6,366 nucleotides of DNA, taken from contig PMIW01000124.1 of assembly GCA_003158365.1 (NCBI GenBank), forward strand, positions 24,035 through 30,400, given 5' to 3'. Both the position numbers and the translations under genes were made by a program. Each line of letters starts with the position of its first letter. Position 1 is the first letter of the stretch. The notes beneath the pieces were generated by a model that worked only from the letters and a program-made list of their open reading frames with translations, was not told the origin of the DNA and did no database searches. Origin of the DNA: Ignavibacteriota bacterium (GTDB taxonomy: Bacteria; Bacteroidota; Ignavibacteria; Tepidaquicellales; Tepidaquicellaceae). This document shows positions 1 to 5,874 of this stretch, piece after piece.

Positions 1-204
1 AAGGCATCAGAAGATTCCAGAAAAATTGTGGAACAGTCAAAGCAGGAAATCGAACAGCAGAAAGTTACAGCTATGGAACAGATGAAAGATGAAATTTCTG
101 ACCTTGCAATTAAGACTGCCGAGATTATACTGAATGAAACTCTGGATGCAAAGAAGCAGAAGAAAATTGTCGATGATTTTTTAAACAGGATTCCGAAAAA
201 TTAA
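1..204 (+). CDS. atpF: F1Fo ATP synthase subunit b, C-terminal part (5' end outside window)
   Basis: The first 67 codons are open in frame 1 and end at TAA (202-204). The translation is a charged Gln/Lys/Glu-rich helix, including EQSKQEIEQQK and then EISDLAIKTAEIILNE, close to the classic C-terminal pattern of bacterial subunit b, where the helix reaches the top of F1 and contacts delta. Subunit b is the peripheral stalk that holds the alpha/beta hexamer still while gamma turns. Its N-terminal membrane anchor and most of its coiled-coil dimerisation region lie upstream of the window. atpH follows after 15 bp, the usual order. The call rests on the short tail plus gene order. A b' paralogue cannot be excluded, but the adjacency to atpH favours the main b subunit. 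Confidence 0.9.
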   Translation, partial: KASEDSRKIVEQSKQEIEQQKVTAMEQMKDEISDLAIKTAEIILNETLDAKKQKKIVDDFLNRIPKN

Positions 205-219
205 TGCAAGCTTAACTTA

Positions 220-765
220 ATGATTTCAAAAGCCATAATAAGATATTCTACAGCACTGTATCAGGCAGCCGAACAGGATAAAAAGCTCGATATTATTGCT
301 GAAGACTCAATTAATTTAATCGGTCTGATAAAATCGAGCAAAGATTTGCATCTTTTCTTTATAAGTCCGGTTATCAAACACGAGAAAAAGTTAAAAATAG
401 TCGGGACACTTTTTAAGGAAAAGATTTCACAACTGAGCTTTGAATTCATTAAATTATTAATAGTTCATAACCGCGAGGGAATGATTCTGGATATACTCGA
501 GAGCTTTCTTGATTTAAAAGATGATTCCGAAGGTAAAGTAAAAGCTTCAGTGAAAACCGCAGTGCAGTTCGATGACAGTGAAACAAAGAAAATAAAAGAA
601 AAAATCGACGGGTTTACAGGCAAAAACAGCATCGCCGATTTTGCGGAAGATAAGTCTTTAATCGGCGGATTTACAATACAGGTAAAGGATGTAGTTCTCG
701 ATGCGAGCATAAAAAGACAGCTCGAAAATTTAAGAAACAGGTTTAGAGGTATTAATATAAAATAA
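220..765 (+). CDS. atpH: F1Fo ATP synthase subunit delta
   Basis: This 181-residue protein has the normal length for bacterial delta (OSCP homologue), which caps F1 and joins it to the b stalk. Visible family marks are the N-terminal IRYSTALYQAA (typical RYAxALxxxA), the SPVI segment near residue 50, FIKLLIVHNR near 77-86, and the C-terminal signature LIGGFTIQVKDVVLDASIKR at about residues 147-166. The N-terminal half is a helical bundle and the C-terminal half binds b. ATG at 220 is the only sensible start, since it puts the RY motif at the expected place. No Shine-Dalgarno sequence precedes it, only AT-rich DNA. It sits between atpF (15 bp gap) and atpA (48 bp gap), the largest spacing in this operon. 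Confidence 0.96.
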   Translation: MISKAIIRYSTALYQAAEQDKKLDIIAEDSINLIGLIKSSKDLHLFFISPVIKHEKKLKIVGTLFKEKISQLSFEFIKLLIVHNREGMILDILESFLDLKDDSEGKVKASVKTAVQFDDSETKKIKEKIDGFTGKNSIADFAEDKSLIGGFTIQVKDVVLDASIKRQLENLRNRFRGINIK

Positions 766-777
766 GTTTTTAATATT

Positions 778-796
778 TGCGATTGAATCGCATTTT
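778..796 (+). promoter_or_regulatory. small hairpin followed by TTTT between atpH and atpA
   Basis: TGCGAT (778-783) and ATCGCA (787-792) are perfect inverted arms around the 3-nt loop TGA, followed by TTTT (793-796). The structure lies wholly in the 48-bp atpH-atpA gap and ends just before the atpA ribosome binding site. It could be a weak attenuator, an RNA processing or stability element, or chance. A 6-bp stem with four U is too weak for me to call a true terminator, and atpA must be expressed with the upstream genes. Confidence 0.35.
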
Positions 797-799
797 AAT

Positions 800-804
800 A
801 GGAG
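800..804 (+). promoter_or_regulatory. Shine-Dalgarno sequence of atpA
   Basis: AGGAG lies 9 nt before the ATG at 814, an ideal match and spacing. It is the only strong Shine-Dalgarno sequence among the ATP synthase genes in this window and supports the chosen atpA start. Confidence 0.8.
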
Positions 805-813
805 TAATATAAA

Positions 814-2334
814 ATGTTTGATGTTAAATCAGGTGAAGTTTCCAAAATGCTGTTGCAGCAGCTGACCGGATTCGAAAAAGAAGTAGATATTTATGATGTC
901 GGTACGGTATTATCAGTAGGTGATGGTGTTGCACGCGTATTCGGGCTTTCTAAATGCATGGCATCGGAACTTCTTGAATTTCCTAATGGTGTTATAGGTG
1001 TTGCACTTAACCTCGAAGAGGATAATGTAGGCTGTATTTTATTCGGTGAGTCACAGCTTGTCGAAGAAGGCGACCAGGTGAAAAGGACAGGTAAGATTTC
1101 TTCGATGCCGGCAGGTGAAGCTATGCTTGGAAGAGTAATTAACCCTCTTGGAATTCCTATTGACGGAAAAGGCGATATCAAAACAGATGTATTCCTTCCT
1201 ATGGAAAGAAAAGCACTTGGCGTTATTCAGAGACAGCCCGTAAAAGAACCGTTGCAGACAGGTTTAAAAGCAGTTGATGCTATGATTCCTATCGGACGCG
1301 GACAAAGAGAACTGATTATCGGCGACAGGCAGACCGGAAAGACCGCAATCGCGATTGATACAATTATCAACCAGAAAGGTAAAGATGTATTTTGCATTTA
1401 TGTGGCAATCGGACAGAAAGGCTCTACAATTGCACAGGTTTATAAAAGTTTATATGATGCCGGTGCAATGGATTATACAACCATAATTGCAGCAACAGCA
1501 TCTGACCCCGCTCCCTTATTATACATTTCTCCTTATTCGGGTGCTACTCTCGGGGAATATTTCAGGGACAGGGGAAAACACGCACTTGTAATTTATGATG
1601 ATTTGACAAAACACGCCGCTTCTTACAGGGAAATATCATTGCTCTTAAGAAGACCTCCGGGAAGAGAAGCATATCCCGGTGACGTATTCTATCTGCATTC
1701 AAGACTGCTTGAAAGAGCTTCCAAACTTTCCGATGAATTAGGAGGAGGAAGCCTTACAGCTTTACCTGTTATCGAAACCAAAGCAGGTGACGTTGCAGCT
1801 TACATTCCTACGAACGTAATTTCCATTACGGACGGACAGATTTATCTTGAACCTAATCTATTCAACGCCGGCGTAAGACCCGCTATCAACGTTGGTATTT
1901 CTGTATCGCGTGTCGGCGGCAATGCACAGATTAAAGCAATGAAAAAAATTGCAGGAACACTGAGAATTGACCTGGCGCAGTATCGTGAACTCGAAGCATT
2001 CGCTAAATTCGGTTCAGACCTTGATAAAGCGACTTTGCAACAATTAAGAAGAGGTGAGAGACTTGTTGAAATACTGAAACAGAAACAATACGTACCGATG
2101 AATATTGAAACTCAGGTTGTGATTATATATGCGGCATCAAAAGGATATCTCGATGAAATTCCTGTTCACAGCTTGGCAAAATACGAGACAGAGTTCTTAT
2201 CGGAAATGGAAAATATGCATAAAGATATTTTAAACGACATACTCGAAAAGAAAGATTTGACAGATGATATAACTGGCAGGTTGATAAAAGTGATAGAAGA
2301 ATTTACGGTAAGATTTAAAACAACAATAAAATAA
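814..2334 (+). CDS. atpA: F1Fo ATP synthase subunit alpha
   Basis: This 506-residue protein has the full length for the alpha subunit, three copies of which alternate with beta in F1 and carry the non-catalytic nucleotide sites. In order it shows the N-terminal beta-barrel (VGTVLSVGDGVARVFGL, about 29-45), the Walker A loop GDRQTGKT at 170-177 with K176, the Walker B strand ending LVIYDD (D262, D263), and the VSRVGG motif at about 364-369. R366 there is the conserved arginine that reaches into the neighbouring beta catalytic site. The QxxGT region is present as QIKAMKKIAGTLR. The ATG start has a strong AGGAG before it. The beta subunit is absent from this window, so catalytic F1 needs atpD from another locus. 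All key residues are intact and no frameshift is seen. Confidence 0.98.
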   Translation: MFDVKSGEVSKMLLQQLTGFEKEVDIYDVGTVLSVGDGVARVFGLSKCMASELLEFPNGVIGVALNLEEDNVGCILFGESQLVEEGDQVKRTGKISSMPAGEAMLGRVINPLGIPIDGKGDIKTDVFLPMERKALGVIQRQPVKEPLQTGLKAVDAMIPIGRGQRELIIGDRQTGKTAIAIDTIINQKGKDVFCIYVAIGQKGSTIAQVYKSLYDAGAMDYTTIIAATASDPAPLLYISPYSGATLGEYFRDRGKHALVIYDDLTKHAASYREISLLLRRPPGREAYPGDVFYLHSRLLERASKLSDELGGGSLTALPVIETKAGDVAAYIPTNVISITDGQIYLEPNLFNAGVRPAINVGISVSRVGGNAQIKAMKKIAGTLRIDLAQYRELEAFAKFGSDLDKATLQQLRRGERLVEILKQKQYVPMNIETQVVIIYAASKGYLDEIPVHSLAKYETEFLSEMENMHKDILNDILEKKDLTDDITGRLIKVIEEFTVRFKTTIK

Positions 2335-2350
2335 TTAATCTTATTAAAAT

Positions 2351-2623
2351 ATGACTACAAAACCACCGGCAGAAATCAATTACTCTGAACCTGAGAAACT
2401 GGTAAGGAAAATATATACTGCAATCGATGAACTGGAAAATATAATTCCTCTTCCGAATGACAGGAACAGGCTGAGTTTTTGCATTAATATGTATTTTAAC
2501 AATGAAATAGAAACGGTATTAAATGCCATTTATCAGGCACAGCCGCGCTCTTCCACGGTCAAATATGATGAGCTTGAAAAAATGGTTGTAAAGAAATTCG
2601 AAGATAAAGGCATAGTTAAATAA
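2351..2623 (+). CDS. uncharacterised 90-residue protein inside the ATP synthase operon
   Basis: I do not recognise this protein. It starts with ATG 16 bp after the atpA stop and ends 20 bp before the atpG start, so it is probably co-transcribed with them. No Shine-Dalgarno sequence is visible. The protein is soluble-looking, charged and apparently mostly helical, with no signal peptide, no membrane segment and a single cysteine (C44). Two amphipathic stretches (about 12-31 and 41-63) flank a Pro/Asn/Asp turn, and the C-terminus ends in a Lys/Glu-rich helix (about 71-86). It is not subunit epsilon, which has a beta-sandwich with an LPGH-type motif, and not AtpI/AtpZ, which are membrane proteins. 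The reading frame fills the gap between two real genes and is not a shadow, since no other ORF covers it. Position suggests an ATP synthase accessory or assembly role, but that is inference only. Confidence 0.8.
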   Translation: MTTKPPAEINYSEPEKLVRKIYTAIDELENIIPLPNDRNRLSFCINMYFNNEIETVLNAIYQAQPRSSTVKYDELEKMVVKKFEDKGIVK

Positions 2624-2643
2624 TACTAATATATTTAAAAAGA

Positions 2644-3504
2644 TTGGCAACATTAAAAGAAATAAAAAATCGAATTACTGCTGTAAAGAGCACGCAGAAA
2701 ATCACGAAGGCAATGAAGATGATTTCCGCAACTAAGCTGAAAAGAGCGCAGGACAGGATTATAGCCACCAGACCTTATGCAGTCAAAATGTCAGAATTGC
2801 TTTCGCACCTTGTATCGGCATCGGAGAATATTGCGAACCCACTTATGACTGAACGCGAAATAAAGAAAAAGCTGGTTGTGATAATGTCAGGCGACAGGGG
2901 GATGTGCGGTTCATTCAATTCCAATCTTATAAAATTTTCCGTTAATTATCTGGAAAAAATCGGAACGGATACACCGATTGTAACTGTCGGGAAAAAAGGA
3001 AGTGATTATTTCTCCAAACGGAATTATAATGTCGTAAAAAGCTACACGCACATTTTCAGCAACCTTGATTTGACAATTTCAAATGAAATTGCAAATTATC
3101 TGGTAAGCGGATATCTTAATAACGAATTTGATCTGGTTGAAATTATTTACAACGAATTTAAATCGGTTGCAAGACAGGTAGTAACTAAAGAACAGTTCCT
3201 TCCTCTTTCAAAGCCAAAAGGAAAAGAAGATGCCGGTCTGACCGATTATATTTATGAACCGTCATCAAAAGAGATTCTGGAAGAATTAATTCCGAAACAT
3301 CTGAAAGTACAGTTCTGGAAAACATTACTCGAATCCAATGCAGCAGAGCTTGGAGCAAGAATGACAGCAATGGAGCTTGCAACAAAGAATGCGGATGATT
3401 TAATTAAGTATCTTAATTTATTATACAATAAAGCCCGTCAGGAATCCATAACTAAAGAACTTCTTGAAATTGTCAGCGGAGCCGAGGCGCTGAAAGAAGG
3501 TTAA
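2644..3504 (+). CDS. atpG: F1Fo ATP synthase subunit gamma
   Basis: This 286-residue protein has the normal length for gamma, the rotor shaft that turns inside the alpha/beta hexamer and couples it to the c-ring. The N-terminus ATLKEIKNRITAVKSTQKIT and the following KAMKMISATKLKRAQ are near-canonical. GDRGMCGSFN (about 83-92) is the Rossmann-like domain motif, and the C-terminal helix carries ELGARMTAMELATKNA plus LYNKARQESITKELLEIVSG. The N- and C-terminal helices form the coiled-coil shaft. The start is TTG: it gives exactly the conserved N-terminus, no in-frame ATG lies between it and the upstream stop at 2617-2619, and only an A-rich stretch precedes it. The NFACT gene follows after 7 bp, where many bacteria have atpD. 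Confidence 0.97.
   Translation: MATLKEIKNRITAVKSTQKITKAMKMISATKLKRAQDRIIATRPYAVKMSELLSHLVSASENIANPLMTEREIKKKLVVIMSGDRGMCGSFNSNLIKFSVNYLEKIGTDTPIVTVGKKGSDYFSKRNYNVVKSYTHIFSNLDLTISNEIANYLVSGYLNNEFDLVEIIYNEFKSVARQVVTKEQFLPLSKPKGKEDAGLTDYIYEPSSKEILEELIPKHLKVQFWKTLLESNAAELGARMTAMELATKNADDLIKYLNLLYNKARQESITKELLEIVSGAEALKEG
3495..3500 (+). promoter_or_regulatory. probable Shine-Dalgarno sequence of the NFACT gene
   Basis: AGAAGG lies within the last codons of atpG, 11 nt before the TTG at 3512. A second TTG follows directly at 3515 (14 nt spacing), so the first is preferred. Its place inside atpG suggests coupling of the two translations. Confidence 0.5.
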
Positions 3505-3511
3505 TAAATAA

Positions 3512-5101
3512 TTGTTGGACAATTTTTTTCTTTTAAAAGAGGTATCCGAATTTCTTGAAAAAGAAATTACAGGATATTCCATAAAAGAAATCCACACACA
3601 GGAAAAAGATAAACTCGTTATATCCTTATCCGATAAGGATTCCGGTGAATCTAAATTTCTTGAATTTTCCTGCGATGATAAACTTCCATACATACTTCTT
3701 AAAAATAATTACAGTAAAGCAAGAAAAAACGTAATGAATCTTCTTGCGGGATTATACGGGCAGGAAATCAGAAACGTAGTTATTTTTAATAACGACAGGA
3801 TTATAATGGCAAATTTATCTAATGAAATATCCGTTTATTTTGTTTTCTTTAAATCAAAATATAATTTAATTGTCGCAGCAGATAAGAAAATAATTGATGC
3901 ATTTAAAAATAAAAAAGAATTAATCGGAATAAATATCGATGATTACCTTACAAGAAAAGAAGCCGGGCCAAAGAGAACTATTGAAACCGTAAAAGATTAT
4001 TTCCGGAATAATTACAGGCATTTTGGTGAGATGGTTTATAAAGAACTGTTATATGCCTGCGAAATATCAGGCGATGATAAATTAAATGATGAACTGAAAC
4101 TTTTGATTGATAATAATATTAATCTTATCAATGAGAGACTTAATAATCCGGAATATATTATATATAAATACAAATCAGAATATACTGCTTCTTTAATAAA
4201 GATGACTTATTTAGCTGAATATGAAAAATACGAGTTTAAAAATATAAATGAGTTGGTACAAAATTTTATTAAATATTATTACGGCAAAACATCAAATCTG
4301 GATGTAAAGAAGAATGTCTTATTGCAGAAAGAAAACGTTTTGAGGAACTATGAAAGGAAATATAATTCATTATTGAAGCAGATTGAAGCTGCAAATAATT
4401 CTTTGCAATTTAAGGTATTCGGCGATTTGATTTTATCCAACATTCAATTGATTAAAAAGGGTGATGAAGCTTTGATTCTCGGGGGTGAGAATAATACCGA
4501 TGCCGTTAAAATTAATCTGAAAAAAGATTTAAGCCCTTCGGAGAATGCGGCATTATATTACGATAAATATAAGAAAAAGAAAAGCTCGGTTGATTTGCTG
4601 AATGATAAAATTAAAAAGCAGAAAAACGAAATTGAATTGCTTAAAAAAGAAATAGAAGATATTAAAAATAATAAAGATTTAAAATCACTCAGGACGATGG
4701 AAAAAGAATATGTTAAAACTGATGAATCGGACAGGTTCAGGAAATTTGTCGTTGGCGAAAAGTATGAAGTGTGGGTCGGAAAAGACAGTGCGTCGAATGA
4801 TTTGCTGACAACAAGATATAGCGCCCAGAATGATTTGTGGTTTCACGTTCGAGGTGCAAGCGGCTCGCATACAGTGCTTAAAGTATCCGATAAGAAAAGC
4901 CCTCCTGATAAAAAAGTGATAGAAACAGCCGCCTCAATTGCTGCATATTACAGCAAAGCCCGCAATGCGTCGAACGTTCCGGTTGCATACTGCGAAAAAA
5001 AATATGTGAAAAAGAGAAAAGGATTTAAGGAGGGAAGTGTTATTATGGAGCGTGAAAAAGTTATTTTTGTAAAGCCGGGATTGCCCGAAAATTTGCTTTA
5101 A
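3512..5101 (+). CDS. rqcH: NFACT-family protein, RqcH/Rqc2-like ribosome quality control factor
   Basis: This 529-residue protein is slightly shorter than typical bacterial RqcH. In that family, the protein binds 50S subunits holding stalled peptidyl-tRNA and recruits tRNA-Ala to add C-terminal alanine tails that mark the chain for proteolysis. The NFACT-N domain (about 1-150) ends with NNDRIIMANL. D95-R96 matches the Asp-Arg pair needed for tailing in Bacillus subtilis RqcH. A helix-hairpin-helix-like segment follows (about 165-205), then two coiled coils (about 265-300 and 350-400, Lys/Glu-rich). NFACT-R (old DUF814, about 415-529) carries NDLLTTRYSAQNDLWFH and RGASGSH, with H445, R447 and H453. 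The eukaryotic NFACT-C domain is absent, as expected. The start is TTG, 7 bp after atpG, so it should be co-transcribed with the ATP synthase genes. The old 'fibronectin-binding protein' label for this family is misleading. The family is sure; alanine-tailing is inferred. Confidence 0.9.
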   Translation: MLDNFFLLKEVSEFLEKEITGYSIKEIHTQEKDKLVISLSDKDSGESKFLEFSCDDKLPYILLKNNYSKARKNVMNLLAGLYGQEIRNVVIFNNDRIIMANLSNEISVYFVFFKSKYNLIVAADKKIIDAFKNKKELIGINIDDYLTRKEAGPKRTIETVKDYFRNNYRHFGEMVYKELLYACEISGDDKLNDELKLLIDNNINLINERLNNPEYIIYKYKSEYTASLIKMTYLAEYEKYEFKNINELVQNFIKYYYGKTSNLDVKKNVLLQKENVLRNYERKYNSLLKQIEAANNSLQFKVFGDLILSNIQLIKKGDEALILGGENNTDAVKINLKKDLSPSENAALYYDKYKKKKSSVDLLNDKIKKQKNEIELLKKEIEDIKNNKDLKSLRTMEKEYVKTDESDRFRKFVVGEKYEVWVGKDSASNDLLTTRYSAQNDLWFHVRGASGSHTVLKVSDKKSPPDKKVIETAASIAAYYSKARNASNVPVAYCEKKYVKKRKGFKEGSVIMEREKVIFVKPGLPENLL

Positions 5102-5107
5102 ATTTTC
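5087..5107. terminator. AT-rich inverted repeat at the convergent gene ends
   Basis: Perfect 8-bp arms, GAAAATTT (5087-5094) and AAATTTTC (5100-5107), surround the loop GCTTT and contain both overlapping stop codons. A second short hairpin, CGGG-ATTG-CCCG (5076-5087), abuts it on the left. Because the structure is symmetric it could slow transcription from both sides. However, the stem has a single G-C pair and no clear U-tract follows on either strand, so a bidirectional terminator is only a possibility. No better terminator is visible nearby. Confidence 0.25.
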
Positions 5108-5874
5108 TTGTCGTTTACCATGTTTCTTTCGAGTTCGTAAAGTTTTTCCTGAATTCTTCTTTTATTCGGATGGTTATTCTCGATTAAAATATTATACGCA
5201 TCGAAAGCTTCTTTCAGATAACCCTGCTTCGTGTAAATATCCGCAATAGTTTCGGTTACAATACTTATTTTCGAAAGGAAAGAACCCGGGTTGCTCTGGT
5301 TTCCGTTTTCTTTCTTAGGTTTCGATTCCGGTTTAATAACCTGATTATCACTTAAATCAAATTTGAAATTCCCGAAATCGCTGATGAAACTCTCATATGC
5401 ACTTTTAAATTCATTTGGCGTTGAAAAATCAGGGTTAACATAATCGTCTATCTCGAAATTGGCAAATAAATCCTTATTAAGTTCATCTATTTCTTTCCTG
5501 TATGAGGGATATTCAAGCGTTGTATTGATTTTATTCGGGTAAAAAATTCTTTCCTGACCCGGTTTCCCTTTAATGTCGTTTATACTTCGTTCAAACTGTT
5601 TTATAATATCTTCACTTGGAATCTTGTGCTTGATTTCCGAAAATACTTTATCGGCTTCGTTTATGTATTCAAGCTTAATTAAGGCTTTCAGAAGAAGAAC
5701 TTTTGCAGTCAGGTATTCGGGAAATATCTGCAATCCTATAGTGCAGACGTTTATGCATTCATCGTATTGCTCGTTTATGAAATATAAATTTGCAAGGCGG
5801 ATAAATAATGGCGAGAATGCCGATTCGTTTAATTTAGTTTTTAAATTTGCAATATATTCCTCTAAACTATTCAA
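5098..5874 (-). CDS. TPR-repeat protein of unknown role
   Basis: This 258-residue protein has tetratricopeptide repeats at both ends and is probably a cytoplasmic scaffold. Repeat 1 (about 20-53) contains FIRLANLYFINEQYDECINV, repeat 2 is about 54-87 (AKVLLLKALIKLEYINEADK), and a C-terminal repeat (about 205-238) contains TETIADIYTKQGYLKEAFDA. Between them lies a polar, Asn/Asp/Lys/Pro-rich linker (about 100-200) that looks disordered. No signal peptide or membrane segment is seen. The start is TTG at 5872-5874, the only usual start codon between the in-frame stop (5884-5886) and the first repeat, and it overlaps the end of the glycosyltransferase gene by 8 bp. It may therefore assist that enzyme or its product's export, but this is inferred from coupling only. 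Its stop overlaps the NFACT stop on the other strand by 4 bp. Confidence 0.85.
   Translation of the reverse strand: MNSLEEYIANLKTKLNESAFSPLFIRLANLYFINEQYDECINVCTIGLQIFPEYLTAKVLLLKALIKLEYINEADKVFSEIKHKIPSEDIIKQFERSINDIKGKPGQERIFYPNKINTTLEYPSYRKEIDELNKDLFANFEIDDYVNPDFSTPNEFKSAYESFISDFGNFKFDLSDNQVIKPESKPKKENGNQSNPGSFLSKISIVTETIADIYTKQGYLKEAFDAYNILIENNHPNKRRIQEKLYELERNMVNDKKI
5867..5874 (-). promoter_or_regulatory. stop/start overlap coupling the glycosyltransferase and TPR genes
   Basis: On the minus strand TTGAATAG contains the TTG start of the TPR gene and, in another frame, the TAG stop of the glycosyltransferase gene. No Shine-Dalgarno sequence precedes the TTG (only A-rich sequence), so re-initiation by terminating ribosomes is the likely way the TPR gene is translated. 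Confidence 0.6.

Noticed and set aside
204..215. ATG overlapping the atpF stop, reading ATG CAA GCT TAA
   Set aside because: It closes after three codons. The true atpH start is the ATG at 220.
771..779. TAATATTTG before atpA as a Bacteroidota-type promoter (TAnnTTTG)
   Set aside because: The spacing inside the motif is off by one and no matching -33 TTG element is seen upstream. AT-rich DNA gives such near matches often.
891..1181. 96-residue minus-strand ORF inside atpA
   Set aside because: It lies fully antisense to highly conserved atpA codons and is Pro/Ser/Thr-rich, as expected for a complementary frame.
2335..2347. TTAAT-CTT-ATTAA inverted repeat after atpA
   Set aside because: The arms are five A/T pairs only, too weak to fold meaningfully, and such repeats are expected by chance in AT-rich spacers.
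2351..2623. Small ORF as subunit epsilon (atpC) or as an AtpI/AtpZ protein
   Set aside because: It is too short and lacks the beta-sandwich motifs of epsilon, and it has no membrane segments as AtpI/AtpZ would need.
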